Positions 1-15,100 of a stretch of 64,000 bases of DNA are shown in pieces; position 1 is the first letter of the stretch; every line of letters starts with the position of its first letter. Both the position numbers and the translations under genes were made by a program. The notes below the pieces were generated by a model. That model ran no database searches, was not told the origin of the DNA, and saw nothing but the letters and a program-made list of their open reading frames with translations. The stretch comes from Apus apus (taxonomy: Eukaryota; Chordata; Aves; Apodiformes; Apodidae): contig NC_067293.1 of NCBI RefSeq assembly GCF_020740795.1, forward strand, positions 20,216,378 through 20,280,377, written 5' to 3'.

Positions 1-3000
1 TTTTGTTCTGTTTGCAGGCTCCCGTGTCAGGTCACATCTTTTTTTGGAGAGTAGCTCCAACTAAGTATTTTATTTGAGACTTTACCAGAACCAAGTTGAG
101 CCACAAGATTACTTCTCCTGTTTTGTGAGCTGTATTCCTAATTCAGTCTTTTTTAAAACAGAAAGACTTGATTTTGTGTTCAGTTTGTGATCCACTATAA
201 CTCCACATTCTTCCCTGGACAGCCATTCACTCCCCATCTCAGATCTTGGCACCCAGTCACCCCAGCTGCAGTGATCTCTATTTGTCCTCTCTGAACTACA
301 CCTGACAGTTTTCCAGTCATTCTTCCTATTTGCCAGGAATATCAAGAACTCTAATATTGTGGTTTAATATCTGCCATGTTTTCCAGCTTCTGCTAAATGG
401 CAGTTTCTGCAACTGGCATGTTAATGAGGTTACTTCTCATTTCTTCACGCTGCACGTTAGAGACATTAACACGGTTGAGCCTAGAACATGACTTTGAATT
501 CCCATCTGAAACATTTCACCAATCATTGTTGATAAAGCCTCCCAGAGTACTGGTTCCAAACAGTTTTTTGCACAAGAAGTGCCTTAGTGATCATGTTTCC
601 TTGGCTTGCTCATGATAATATCACAATACTTGTCAAACTTCAAATGATCATAGTCATCCTCCCTACCCATAATGTCTATTTAGAATGTCATGACCAGAAA
701 TCAAACAATTTTGACAGGATTACTTTTTAGCGCCTTCATGTTGGCAGCTATTCCCTTCTGTTATCTTCCAGTGCTTCCACTCTTCCAGTGTTTATATACA
801 GCAAAGATTTAAGAGATTCATGTAGATAATATTAGGAAATTCTCAAAAGCTGGGGAAAAAATAGACTCAAATTATGGCCAAGGAGGAAAGGGTCTGGAGG
901 GATGAGGAATGTTTTTGTCATTGTTGCAGTCCCTGTTTCAAAGAAAAAAAGCACACTTTTTAGGAAGTGTGGTGACAGCTGAGCAAGCAGAACATTCACA
1001 TTCCAACTTCACAGTGATGTAGTCAGAAGTACACCAAAGAGTGTGGAATGGTTGATTCATGCTTTGTTTATTCATGACATACACAATGTATAGACAACAT
1101 ACTTGGTAAACTCATGCCTCGAGCAAGTCTCCTGTCAAGAGACTACACTTGGAGTCACTGGTTCTGAATCCCAAAGGCCACAGTGTCCAAAGGCACACTA
1201 CAAATGCTTTAATCACAGTTGTATTTTGGAGTGGTCAGGTTATTGCTTGGTCTTAAAATATTATTTAGGGACACTGGACACAGAGAACTGTTATCTGTCC
1301 ATGGACTTTATAATTTTCCACAAAGAAATATATACAAGAGTGACTCCAAAATCACTTCTGTTTTTGTCCCCATAATACACATACAGGGTATGTGAGGGCA
1401 ATTTTGCAATTATGACAAATCCGTTATGGCAAATCTTTGCTAGTTATTGAATTCACCCTATGGACTTTCCTACTGTTGAAAGAAGTCCTGTTAAGCTAAA
1501 ACCAGTTGTCATTTGTGATCCGAGTTGTAGAAAGTGAGAAAGGAAAACTGCACTTTCCAGAACAGGCTATTTTTTTCTTCCTGGAGGAGTACTCTGACAA
1601 GCTAAATAGTGGTATTCTGCAGAAATCTCAGCCTCCCTAAATAAAACAGACAAGATTGCCAAAAAAGTAAAATTATCTTTAAATAATTCTTGTATTTGAG
1701 ATACAATATTCAAGTATTAGGCACTGGCAGGCCTAAAGGTTAGATTCAAATTGATTTTCAGATCCCTAAAAATACATCTTACAAGTGAGATCTAGAACTC
1801 CAGATGACACGTACAGCATGTAGGCAGAGCCAAACACGCCAAAATGAGACCTGAGGCAGCTTGTGCCAGAAGCATTTATCTTGCTCTTCACCAACCTGCA
1901 CAGATGGAACAACAACAACCAAGTTCAAAACAGTAGTTTATCTAACATCCTATGTTTCCGTGCACCTTATGAAGCAAAGCCATGGCAGAAAAGTTGTTGT
2001 TGTGACTCAGATCGAGTTGTGAATGACAATACTTACAGCCACTCTAGCACTGAGAATAGTGTGCTTACATCTTCAACATGCACGGTGTTCTTTTCAACAA
2101 GGTTGTGATGATGACACCATCTTTTTGCAGACTGCCTCAGCAAATCCTGCTTGTGTCTGGGAAACTGGCCATCTGGGTTCAACCCCTTTTCCAAGTCCCA
2201 AGCGTGCAGCATGAAGGACCATTCCAACAATATTCTTCTTCACCTTGCTGAAGTTGTGCCAGGAGACAGCAGGCAGCTCAAGTCATCAGTTACACTGCAG
2301 GAGAATCCTCAAGGGGATGAACCAAATCCAGAACTTTCACACTATAGTGTGATGGCCCCAAGCAACTGGCTGCAGAGTTATGCATGCACACACTCTCCTT
2401 CAGGCTCAAGGTAAGCTGAACTCTTTTCTGGCAGGGAGTGGAGCTCACCTCTTTCAGAGGCTGGTGATCAAGGCACATCCAGATTTCAGCTATTTGCATT
2501 TTCCAGAAATCCTGTGCTAGGTGGACCCAGTATCCTTACTACTGCTTGTTGCAGAGGAAAGGCACCTCTTTTTCACAAAGGATTACTAAAATGATAGCAT
2601 TTGTATTGATAGCCCATTTTATCAATAAGAAAGCATTGTAAACCCATAAACAAGGTCTCTAGGTCACAGGTAGTATTCAGACTGGGTACTTGATTTGCCA
2701 AGCTACTTAACCAAGGTGCTTAAGACTATTATGAGGTCAAAAAGTCAGGAAGGAACCAAGTGTCTACAAGAGACTGGACAGGGAGCCTGGGTATCTGCTA
2801 AGCAACTTGCTCATCTGAGTGCTGGTCAGAAATCCTTGAGCACTGCACAATATGCACCAAGCATGTCTGACCAGGCACCTGATCATGATCTCCTTTGTCT
2901 GCTCATAAGATAGAACCTGAAGTAAAAAAGGCAATTTTAATCTGTTTATGCAATATCCTAGTGGTTAGAGAGATTGTTTCCAAAGTACTTTGAAAGCTTG

Positions 3001-6000
3001 CTAGGCTTTAATCTCTTTTGGAAAGAAAAAATTATCTGAAGCTCTCTATGCAGTCAGCAAATGAACACCTGCCTTTCGTTGCACAATGACCCCATGTCAT
3101 CTTTTCATATGATGAAATAAATACATCATGATTGCATTGTCCTAAATAACATGAATGTTACTTTCCTCCCACATCATCAAAAGCCTGAATTCACATGCTG
3201 CTTAGACTGAACAGACAAAGAATGTCAGACTGTTCAAAGACTTATTTGAAGTTCTCATTGCTGAAGTATCCAAAACGGGTTGGGAAAACTTTTCCATTGT
3301 GATGCTTTTGGGATCTCAGTTTCAAATAAAGCTTCCAGACTTTCTCTTTTTCAGTAAAGCCAATAACAGGAGAACAGCAGCCTTCCTTTAGGTTCTTTGG
3401 TATTTTTCCTTCTGCTCCTTATAAGGAATTCTAAGATACATGTGAGAATGGGGAAAGCAGAAAGTGACTAAATATACCAAGATGCCTTTCTGAAGATTGT
3501 GGATATAGTGAGGGTATGGAACATGTTTCATTGCCTCTTCCTACTGCCTGGTATTCCCCATGATGTGGCACACGTTATCCCAATTGCATGCTTGCATAAA
3601 TCAAATTATTATTCCATTAAGTTATTGTGAACTCATGTCCTAGATGCACGAGTTACAGGGGATGTCCTTAATTTCCCCTGACAGTTAGTCATCTGTATAG
3701 GTTATGTAGAAACCTCACAGAGGTCAGGGTGACCTCCATGCTACCATGCCTGGGCTGCTCCTGGTACTCAAGTACTGCTAGCTCAGGTACCTCTGTGCTA
3801 CACCACAGTCCCTTCTGAAGCAGCAGGATAGACACTTCCAAAGCCTTCATCAAATTAGTTAATTTAACTGGAGGATCATTTCCTGGTTGGTTGCTCTTGT
3901 CTTTGCTCAGAGGATGACTCAAGAAATCTAGAATTTAATTCAAAGATTAAATAAACCTCCTGTATCCAACTGGTCAGGGAGTATCATTACTGGCAAATCT
4001 AATGCTGCTGTGACAGCAGCTTTAATTATCCTTCTCACTGAGGTATGCTGACCATTTAATTTACAAATTCTGTACATAAGTAATTGCATCTAAGTAACAT
4101 TATTTTTTTTCCCTATTCCAATGCTATAAATGAAGACAGATCACATTCTAAGTTAGGAATGAGTTTATGGGCATTACGCTGCATTTAGATTATCCATCAA
4201 ATAAGGTGCAGATACAAACAGCTTGCTTTTTCAATTTATAGACCAGGCACAGACCTCCTTAAAGGCCAAATATTATTGCTATGTTTTGTGTAGTGTTGCA
4301 TTTTTTGTGACAATAAGATCTATGTGGTAGAGGACATCTTAATGGCCATTACTAAGAACAGTTCTGCTATATCTGACCAAACTAAAAAGCACTGTTAAGA
4401 ACATCCTGTATACTCTCCCAAACAATGAGCCCATCAGGCCTAGACAAATAGTGCTACCCCAATGAAGTCTGTATCACAAAGTGCTCTAGATTTTGCTTTG
4501 AAAGGGTGTTTTGTTTCTGCAGTATTTGTACACAGTCCAGGAATGAAAGAAATGTTTCCTTGTAAATGAGGACAGCAACCATTTATAGACAATCTCTTGA
4601 CCTCGCTGTGCTAGCTGAAGCTGGTTCATCACCATCCACAATGTGAAGGTCTCTGCTCTCCCAGTTTCACCACTGGAGCTCTACCCTAGGCTAACCTGTT
4701 ATGTCTAGAAGAGAATATTCACCTGATTCCATCTGCCAGCAGAGCTTTGAGGGTGAGAACTTGTGAGCGGAGCTGAGCAGCTGGGACAGGGCTGTCTTCA
4801 GGCAGCGAGCCTGTCTGCAAAATTCATCTTTTCTTGTAGTCTTCCAGAACAAGTCACAGAAGAACACAAGGCTAGTAATTTAAACTAAAATAGCAGGAAT
4901 AATTTCAGTTGGTTGCTGCCATGAAATGCCTACAGAGAGAAGGGACTACCAAACATCATTTCACCAGCTGCAGTGGTGAATCTGTCATCAGAAAAGACAA
5001 GGGAAGCAGAGTGGAATGAAGTCCAGGTGTGCCACCCTGCAAGGCCCTTGAGGAGCGTTGCACTATTTCAGAGGCTACCTCTGACTTCAAAGAGCTGCTC
5101 AGCTTCTTTGGCCCAGGGCAGCATCTCCTGGCTTTCATGGGCCCACCAACAAACCCAAGAGTGGAAGATAGAGGCTGAAAGTCTTCAAGCAACTTATGTA
5201 CTTATGGTCCTTCCATTTTATGCAAATAAAATAAATAAAATAAGCAAAATTGTAACTAATTCAACAGGTAACTGACATGTTAAATAACAGACATTTTAAA
5301 AACCTTAGACTAATCATGCCATAACAGGACTCACACTTGATGGTGCTTTCATGGAACTCATATATGAAGCAGACTAATAAAAGAGAGCGATAAAGACTTG
5401 CTTGTCTGCTTCTGTCACACATGGAGAAGAGACAAAGAGCTTTGCATCCGTGCATCCTTAGCTTGAAGTTGGAGGTCAAAAGGCAAGATGTAAAAGTCAT
5501 TCACTAAATTATCACTCAGCAGAAGCCAGAGAATGTCCCAGGTAGAGCAGTTCAGAGCACTACCTAGAAACCAGCCTGTGCATGGTTAAGTTGCACTCTG
5601 TAAATTGCTGAGCTGCTTCTATTCGTGACCTGCAGACTCCTCTGGCTCGACCTTTGATTTTAGTTCCCTCAGTGCCTGATGCTGCTTGAGAGATGCAGAC
5701 AAGCTTCATTTCCAGAACTTCCTTTTCCACAACTCCCAGCTTCCATATTGTCTGTTCCTATTGCTTTAACAGCATTGGTCTTTAAAGTAAAATTTATTTC
5801 TGAGAATAGCTATTGTCCTAACTAAACAGAATCTGTTACACAAAAATTCAAAGCTTTTTCCACAGGTTTTACCCATAAAGTTCGATATCAATCACCGTAT
5901 TAGTATGAAGAGAAGATATACCAAAACGGATTTGCATACATAAATTACCCACCTGTTGCAAGTTCAAAGATCTTATTAAACCACAAACACATTATTTTTA

Positions 6001-9000
6001 GAAAGTTCTGAATCTCTCGACAATTTTTCCTTTTTTTACTATAAAAACATTTATCCTTGGAAATTCTGACTGCTCTTTAAGATGTAGCTTACTAATTGTC
6101 ATCTCTTTCCAGCAAAAAGCTTTCAATAAATTCTACCAAATGTTAAGCTACAGGGTTCAAAACCAAACTGGATCCTTGAAAGACCTGACATATGTACTAT
6201 TCAGACACACCAGATTACAGTCTTCCCTCTAAAACCTGTATTTTTGGTTTTTGTTTTTTTTTTTACATATGGAAAAGACAAACCCACAGCTAATAGCTCA
6301 GAAGATCCAAGGACTCTGTGCTGTGCTATAGATCTTCTATGGGGTCATTCTGTGAAAAAACAATGTTGCTCTCAAGACCTGCCAGCGTCCACACATTCCG
6401 TGCCTGAAGGAGCCAGGACGCTCTCTGAAAGCTGCTGCAACCTCAGGCAATGCTGCAACACTCGAGAGCTTCCACGGGTGTCCCCATCGGTGTCTGGAGC
6501 CTCACTATTTATCTTATCAGCTTAAAAAGACCCCAAGGGACAAAGGTAACAGTGTAAAGAGTACCAAGGTGGTCTCATTCATAGAGGCATTAACAGGACA
6601 CTGCCCTGGTTAAAGTATCTAAACAGACACGTACATTTATGTGCGTATGAGGAAGAACATAGGGTTGCCACAAGAGTCTTTAAAACCAGGCTAAGATACC
6701 TTTGGGAATGATATAAATATAGCTGCCCTGGGGAACAGGGCATTTTGATGCCCCTCCTATCTTAACAGACTGGTGAATTTTCTTGGGGAAAGCTTAAAAG
6801 CAAAATAATAAGGGGGGGAAGAAATCACAGAATACAGCTAGTTCTGCAGTTCCCACTGCAGATCACTTCTCTTTTACCTGTTAAACTACAGCAGACACCA
6901 TTAAGCAATTGCTGGAGAGAGGAAAGAGATGGTAACAGCCAGGAAAAATAAAGCTGGAAAAAAACTTAATGATTGCCACTCTTAGGAATGCTTTCAGCAG
7001 TCCTTTGGTAATTTTAATTCAGGCCATTTTTGTATTAAACTTTGCAAATGCTGCAGCTTAACAGTAAAGTTGTTTCATTCAGCTCATCAGCAAGTTATTT
7101 CTTTGTAATTTCCACACTTTGTGAGTACACTGGAGCACCTTTCAGAAGTGCTGCACTTAATTTGCCCATCTCACTGAAGGTGAGATACACAAACTGTTGC
7201 AGTGAGAAAATCCACATCCAGCAGAGCAACATAAGCAGTGCATGTGCATCTAATCAGTTTGACTAAAACTAAAGATTAGCAATTTTGTAGATGGACATTA
7301 TGGCTACATACTGTCTCGTGTTTTTCCTTTTGGGAATGAGGAAAGCACTTAGCTAAAGCATTTGCACAGGTAATTTTGCCTTCTGACTTTCAGTCTGAAT
7401 TGACAACTGAATACATTTTATGCATGAAATATGGAGCATAAATACTGCTCCATCAAGGGGAAAAAAAAAACATATTATGGAAGTGGAGAGTTTGAAAAGA
7501 AATGGGACTAAAATGCCATTAGCTCTCTTGCATTGCTTTTAATAGCAATAACTCACAAACATTCTTGCATGCTGGTGAACTGTCTTTCACCACAAATTCT
7601 AAGTGCAGGCTCCAGATGGCTGGAGGGTAACACAGCAGTGTGCCAGCACTGGTAGGGACTAGAGAAAATTATACAGAACTGGAAACAAAAAAAACACATA
7701 AAATTTTAGGACTGTTCGTTCACCATCAGCAAATTGCCTCAGAGGAGGGCGTAGGCCTCATCTCACCCTGTAGATTCAACAGCCGGGTCTGACAACAGGG
7801 CTCTCGGTCCCCTCCCACCCAGGCAGGGAAGGAGAGAGAGAAAAAGAGAGAGACTTGGCTGGATTGAAAACTAAACTACACAGCTGTAATTAAACACCAA
7901 TGAGATGAGAAAATATATATACAAGGATACACAAATGTGTTCAGGTATGAGCAAAAGCCTCTCGCCTCCCCCCAACCCCAGCAACTCCCACAGCATCTCC
8001 TGAGCTGGAACAGTCCCGAGAAATTCCAGAGCTGCTGGAGAAAGCAGAGAGTGATGAGGGTCAGGAGAGCTGGAGCCTGGGGGTCCACGGGGAGGGAGGG
8101 ACGGAGTCCTCCCCGGACGCTGGCCATGGGAGGAGGAGAAGGGGAGAAGAAGCAGGAAGGAAGTTGTCTTGTGTGATCTCTGTGCTTCCCCTGAGCTCGC
8201 ATAGCTCTCTGGAATGGAAGATCTCTGGCCAGTTTTGCTGCCTGTCTCACTCAGCCTCTTACGGGGGGGTCAGAGATCTCCCTGTAGTGTCTGAGCCGGC
8301 AGAGTGAAGGTGCAACCTTGAAGCCCCAGCAGTTAGAGAAACATTCCACTGTCTTATCAGCTTTAGTTAGAACACACTCTTGCTTGTTAAAAGAAAGCTT
8401 AGTGAAGGAAAAAAAATCATCAAAAGGAAAACTGGCTTCAACCTGGCTCAAACCAGGACAGCAGGGCTGCCATTCCTTGCAGTGCCTTTCGCAGCCAAAG
8501 GGCTGTGCTTTCATTGCCATGACTTCGCATTTCCCTGCTTTAAATCCTTTATCTCTGTGAAAGTAACAGACGCGACTTGATCAGATGACAGCAGTTTTTT
8601 CCACCCCTTTGCCTTGATGGCATCAGAGGATGCCAGGCTTTGGAAACTCAGTACTGTAGGGCTTCCTTTAGCTCCACACAACCACTTTGTCACCAGTTTC
8701 TTCTGCCCATCTTGTTGCTGTGCTGGAACAATTCCTTCTCTCTCTTCAGTTTGCACACCCTCACTCTTCCAAGCTCCTCAGGCAGTCTCACGTTCTCCCA
8801 TCAGTTCCTCCCTGCATAGATGTCTTCCTTCTTTCTAAAACAAAAATATGATCCAAAGAGGCTAAGATGCCTTTTTCATGATGCAGGCGCCCGGCTCTCA
8901 CTGCTTGCATGCAATCTGCTGGCTGGCCCACAGTTCTGAGCTTCAACTCAGTGGTGAACGAGAATTCACACTATCTCCTGGTTTTGCTTTTTTTGGTTTC

Positions 9001-9855
9001 CTTCCCAAAGGTTTAGGATTCCTGCCCAACCCATAAATCTGTCACAACTGCCAGTCAGACAGTAATGCCAGTGTTACAGACACAGGACACAGCCTTCCTG
9101 ATCAGTCTTATGCCTCTGTCTCTTCTGCCCAGTGTACGTGTCCTGCCGTGCCACTGAAGAAACAACACTGAGTTCCAGGTTGGCCCACCTAAGCACACGG
9201 CTGTGGAGCCTCAGCATGCATCTTCCAGGTTGGCAAAAATTCCTCTCTTGCCTTAAGCAGGTTTTCATTGTTGATGTAGAATTCAGCAGAGAACACATGG
9301 AGGAACGGCATAAAGCTTCTCACCTTTTTCCTTTCAGAACTTTCCCTGTCTCCTGTGGATCTGAACGGCTTCCAGATCAGTTGGAGAGGTTGCTGCAGAG
9401 CAGCAGCCAGTGTTTGCTCCCACTCTGTACCTGTCCAGCTAAGCTTTATGCTTTTCCCAAACCTGATGCTAGTGAAGCAGTCAAACCCTGGGCATAAATC
9501 CATGATGTATTTATGTGTGGCAATGTCACTGGAAGGCAAGGCTGGCCTAGCAGCATAGGCTATTTGCTTCATCTCTAGAGGTTCCTGAGTATGAGATCAC
9601 TGTGAAGGCTTCAGCTGTAAAAAAAAACCAAACTTTTACATTCCATCTCCTTGATGGCCTTGTCATGTGCTGGAATTTGCTTGGAAACTCAAGAAGCAAA
9701 TCAGTGAGCAAGTCCTCCTGCTTTCACCTGTTCAGACCTGGTTCTTCTCTTTCCCTCATTATTTGTAGCATGACCTTCTGTTACCTTCTGCTCTTTGATC
9801 ACATACATGAGCTTGTCCCCTTCTGGGTGTAATCTCTACTGGTTTTATGTTTATG
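1..9855. other. Intergenic DNA, no gene recognised
   Basis: This is AT-rich, non-repetitive-looking DNA with short open frames on both strands, none above about 130 codons and none matching a family I know. I see no splice-bounded exon, no CR1 tail and no CpG island. Small low-complexity tracts occur, such as a poly-T near 6,253-6,264 and a GA-rich purine run near 7,828-7,853. The stretch may hold conserved non-coding elements or introns of a distant gene, but that cannot be judged without alignment to other birds. Confidence 0.6.
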
Positions 9856-9859
9856 CTTT

Positions 9860-10160
9860 GCAAGGGAGCCTACAGGAAAGCCAGGGAGGGACTTTTCACA
9901 AGGGCATGTAGTGATAGGACAAGAGGTAATGGCTTTAAACTAGAAGAGGATGGATTTTGGTTAGACATTAGGAAGAAATTCTTCACTGTGAAGGTGGTGA
10001 GACACTGGTTGCCCAGGAAAGTCCTGGCTGCCCCAACCCAGGCCAGGCTCGATGGGGCTTGGAGCAACCTAGTCTGGTAGAAGGTGTCCCTGCCTATGCA
10101 GGGGGGGGTAGAAATAGAAGAGCTTTAAGGTCCATTCCAACCCAAACCAGTCTATCATAG
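9860..10160 (+). mobile_element. CR1: CR1 LINE 3'-end fragment
   Basis: This is the 3' end of a chicken-repeat-1 non-LTR retrotransposon in sense orientation. It shows the usual order of the family: a 'gacaagaggtaatgg' block, 'ttaggaagaaattcttcact', the 'ttgcccagg' block, 'gatggggcttggagcaacct' and a terminal 'tctatcat'-like tail near 10,150. It is 5'-truncated, as most CR1 copies are. The overlapping short open frames on both strands are by-products of the repeat. Confidence 0.93.
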
Positions 10161-10164
10161 AGAC

Positions 10165-12070
10165 ATTGCCCAAGATGAAATGCTGCTTTGCAGCTCCTCA
10201 ACAAGAGAGAACAGTGGCAAAGCAAGATGCTTTCCTGGCAAACTGGCTACCAGTGCTTGTGGGGCATTGCAGCTTTGTCTGGCTTTGTGTTCAAGGCAGA
10301 AGGGAAATGGAAAGCCTGAGAAGTCACTGGAAGTTTGATGAAAGGAAAGAACAAAAAGCCTGCAAGGAAAGAATTAAAAGTGCTTCAGGGAATAGAACTG
10401 GCTGGACAAGTGCACTTGGAAACCTTTATCATGGAAAGTTCTAGCTATTGCTGACCTTTACCATGTTTACAGAAACAGAACTTTTGACACCTGTAAATAG
10501 GAAGGAATTAACTGAAAAAAAAAAAAGAAAAAAAAAAAAAGAGAGAGATCTGACTCATCATCATTTTCACCTCTTAACAGAAACAATTCTTCAAGTAAGG
10601 CTTCAAGTACTAGCCTTGTGGACCAAAAGGCAACATCCCTTCAACACAAGCTGTCCTCTGAGCACTGCCACCTGGTTTGGTATCCCGTGTTCATTTCACA
10701 TCCCTTTTCATCTTTCCCAACAGCATCCTGACATCTTCTGTTGCCTACTCCATCTGTGCCACTCCATCCCCTTGAATCCCTCCCACCCTCCTAGCTGCCA
10801 CCCTGGCAGCAGGACACAGAGAGCAGAGAAGATCCTGCCTGACCTCACACTGTAGCTTTCCCTTCCAGGAGCGTGAGAGAATCTCTCTCACCTGCCACCA
10901 ACACCCTTGGGTTTCTGTCAGACCTTGGCTGTTGAGCCACAGCTGAGTGAAGCTGGCAGTGACTTGGAAAGGTAACAAGGAGCCTATTGACCTGTAGCTG
11001 TAGGGACAGAAAGGCAATGTAATTAGATAAGCCTTGCTCACTTAGGAAGCCGGGTTGAAAGGAGACATTGTTGACAGACAGTCGCTGCTGGCATGTTCTC
11101 TCAGGGAAAGTAAACAGTGATGCTGTCAACCAGTCTATCAGAATCATAGGTGAGGCTCTTAAAATACTAGGCACAGTGCTTCAGAATAATTCATTATTCA
11201 TATTTCTGAAAAGAGAACTGTGGAGAAAAGGAAAATTATTTGGTTTTGAAATTTCAGACCTTGTTTTTGGCTATCGTGTACAACTGGGAGGGCTTTGCTT
11301 GGAAATTCTGCTTTTGAGACACCAAAACAATGAGACTGATGTTTCAATGTAGTCATTTGACACCGAGAACTGAAGCTATACAATCTGAGTGTTGCATGAT
11401 TAATGATTACATTCTGGGTGTTGTCAATATGGAGTAGGTGACAATCCAAGTGAAATCCAAGTTTCACACAATCATCCCTACGTGCTTCCCCCATTTCTTG
11501 AAGAAACTCAGTGTTTTCTTCTATTTCTGCAAAACATTTAACTGAATCCTCTCTTGGTAAGAAACAATTTGTGGTACTGGCTCCTTGAAAATAACCTTTG
11601 GAATGTTTATTAACATCTCAATGCTACTAGAATATGGGTTTGGGTTTTTTCCCTTTCTTTAGATTTTATTTTATACTAAGTTTATAACGGTGACTCTCTA
11701 GATTTTTCTCTACCTATATAATATCAATAAAATGGAACTAAAATCTGTGGAACAGTGATAATGTGATTTTTTAAATATACATTAATGCTAGACAGGGATG
11801 TTTTGGACATTAATGGCTGCACCAGTGTTCAGCCATAGCAGGGAGAAATATGGATACAATATTTTTTGTTTGTGCACTTTTAATGAGAAAATGGAAGTAA
11901 GCACATCACTTTTATGCTCTACACACCCCATAATTATTATTAGTAGAAATAGCTGTTAAATATTGAAATAACTCTTTGATGTATAGGATGAACAGTTTTC
12001 AAACTGGTAGAACTTTTAATTTAAAGTGTTACTGTCACTAACAAGTCACAAGTCTATCTCTTGATAGAGA
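10165..12070. other. Intergenic DNA, no gene recognised
   Basis: No gene or repeat family is recognised. An A-rich tract at about 10,518-10,541 is simple low-complexity sequence. A 135-codon frame on the + strand begins inside and around this A-tract and has no recognisable domain, so it is treated as chance. Confidence 0.55.
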
Positions 12071-12074
12071 GAGA

Positions 12075-12142
12075 TATAATGGATTTATGGTTGAACTTGA
12101 TGATCTTCAAGGTCCTTTCCAACCAGGATTGTTCTATGATTA
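12075..12142 (+). mobile_element. CR1: Short CR1 tail fragment
   Basis: Only the last 60-70 bases of a CR1 element remain. A 'gaacttgatgatcttcaagg' block is followed by 'tcctttccaacc' and 'ttctatgatt'. This is the conserved 3' terminus that reverse transcription starts from, so very short copies like this one are expected. Confidence 0.8.
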
Positions 12143-12144
12143 TT

Positions 12145-15100
12145 TACGAGACTCAGTAATTTCTGTATGTTTCTAGAGAAAGAAGTCAGAGAAAAGTGAC
12201 ACACAAGAGGGATGCAGAACTAATCTCAGTTACACACCCCATGCCAAAAAGTCATTCCTGTTTTGACATTCACATAAAGAATTAATCTCAGCAAGGTGAA
12301 AGTCACTTTTTTTTTTTACTAGATATTAAAGTGATGTAAACAAACTCCAGCTCATTACTTCAGGTGTCCAGGTTGGGTTCCCAGTTCCCCCCAGCACCCC
12401 AAACGGTTGGTGTAGAGACAGGGAGACAGATCTGAAGGCTGTAGAGTTGCCAAAGCTAGAGGAGGAATCTCTCTTTCTCTCTCAGCATTATGGCATGCCC
12501 AGACAGGCTCTTTTGAGTTAAAAGCATATAAATAAGTAGGTGTGTGAAACCTACCCACAAACACACATACTTTTTTCTTGTTGTTTGGTTTGGTTTTTTT
12601 CTACATTGTGCAGTGTTTGGATTAACCCTTATAGTGTGTAGCAATTGTCCCAAAGAAAAAGTTTTCTCAGTAAGACTTTCTAGACAAGGCAAGTCTCTGA
12701 CCCAGTGATATTTTGTGAGGCAAGACTGAGGGTGGAGGAGAGGGAATGAGGAGAGGAGCCTTCCAGCCTTGCAGATGCACTCACAGTGCTGGTTTCCCCT
12801 TTCTCTGGAATGCGATTTTCCTCCTGAAGTCTGCTCAGCCCTGACTCTTGGACCAAGTTGTTTTTTTTTGTTTACGACCACTGGAAGCTTTGAGTACTCC
12901 AAAGGGACAGGGCTGAAATCTCAGCTCCTAATCAACTGCGTCAAAGGTAAAAGTACAACTTCAGTCTTTTTGATCAGTGAAACAGTCTGGCTGAGCCCTG
13001 GCACAGGGCGTGAAATGGCATCCAGCATTCAGTCTATTGATAGCTTGGAATGTGGCATTCCCTGACCACCTACGACTTACCCTCCAGCTTTGATCCTCTC
13101 TGTTTAGTGAAAAACACTATTATCTGATACAGCTCTGCTGAACTTCTTGGAACCACTGATATCTAAGATGTCAGTAAAAGATCAGCAATGTTAATGCACA
13201 GGGTTTGCTCAACAGAAAGTACCTTCTATAGGAAAATCTCCCAAGTGTCTAGTCCCTTACTGCACTCATTAAAGACACACACTCCAGTGTGCTTTTCAAA
13301 AATACTAGCTCCTTCGAGCTCCTCTGCTCTGGAGGTTACTCACCCATGTGCACTACAGCAAGCATCCTTGCATTATGCTCTGCTGCCGTTCAAGAATATT
13401 CTACAAGGATAGACAGACATGCTGAAAAATGCAGAAATTATTTTGTAACTGAGACCTGATTTACTGCCTGTGTATTTAACCAGGTCAACTGCCAGGATGC
13501 ACATCTAGTGCAACAGGCTTTGGCAGTGTTGGTCATAAATCATGGCAGTCACATGCCCAGTCCTCTCCATTAATGCCCCCAGTGATTTTGGAAGCACACA
13601 CAGTCATTAACACATTTGAACTGGTGCTATCTGTAAAAGGCTTCGTGCTGTGTGGACCTTTTGTTCGCAGCAGACAGCTCTGTAGCAGTCTCAGCCTCTC
13701 AAATGAATCATTCCTTCACTGAGACAGTTACCAGGCTGTTGGCTAATAGTTCTCTTCAGAAACAGCGAAATTTGGAATCCAGCATTTTTAAGTTGGCTCT
13801 AAACGACTCTATTCCTCAAGTTTCTCTGTACTTCCAAAATCATTAATTCACTGGGGATAAAAGGACATGATGAAGACACTGATGAATGGCCTTCCTACAG
13901 GTTGTTTTTTTCAAGATGGTCATAGGCATCTTCAAGTAATTTTGGTGACACACAATGTGTCTGGGAAGTTGTGAGAAAATGATTTCTTGCTGTGTTTTAG
14001 CACTTCCTGCTTCCAGCTGGGTCACAGATACATGCAGACAGGCTTCCTTGCAGTGTTTTAACACTTGTATTTCTTATTTGGGCCAGACATAGTGGGAAAA
14101 ACAGTGTTTAACTATTGCACTTTGGCAGAGTTCCAGTTCAGCTTTAGGTGAAAAATAAAACCGAAAGTGAGGGAATAGATTTTTTAAAAAAAAAAAAAAT
14201 TCTTTAACTGGTTGTTCAAGTTAAAAGATTCAGCAAGAGGCACCATCTGAAGTGACAAGCTGACAGGCTGAAGACACATGTCTTTGTTCTTAGGGGATCT
14301 AGTATCACATAAAAAATACTTCACAAGAATAAATTATTTGAACATTTAGTGTTCCAAAAAGAGATTCTTAATCTATACATGCAAATTGTAAAACACATTA
14401 ACCCTCACTCTCAGCAGTCAAATATATTGCACACTACTTGGAAGACATTAGGGGTGTCATTTCAAGCATCTTCATTGTCTTCTGCCTCTTCTTAGCTTTT
14501 TATAGTCAAGATCATGGTGTGCAAGGTCCTTTCAGCCTTTGCTTCACACAGGACTGCAGCCTGCACATTCCTGAGCCTGTTACCAGTGCACACACCTCCC
14601 GTGATTTGCCAGGGAGATTCACTGTTCTTCAAAATCTAAGGACACAACTGAATCCTGCTGCTCCCACGATCCACTCAACACCTGAATTAATGTGGATGCC
14701 AGTTTTCTGTGCATGGAGGGTTGGAGCCCGGGGTGGTTCACACTGGTGTTTGTGCCACGGCTCCACCTGGTAAACAGTTTCATTTCCTGCTGTCGTGTTC
14801 ATCTACAGCTACTTGTCTCCACAAGCCTGTCAGCTTTCTTCCAAGCTAGGCTGGCATCTGTAGTAGGAGGGATGGTAGTTGGCAGCTGAATGCTGCTCTG
14901 AAGAAGCTGATGGTGTTTTCTGAAAGCCAAGGAATCTATCTATCGCTTCAGTTACTGAGTCAGATACACAGTAACCCAGGCTAGTTAAAAGTCAAGTTCC
15001 ACATCCTCTCCTAATGGCTTTTCAACAAAAGCACAGCAGCATGCTTCAGTGCCTTGGCCAAGAGAGATTACCACTTGCTTTACCTTGGATAATGAGGGCC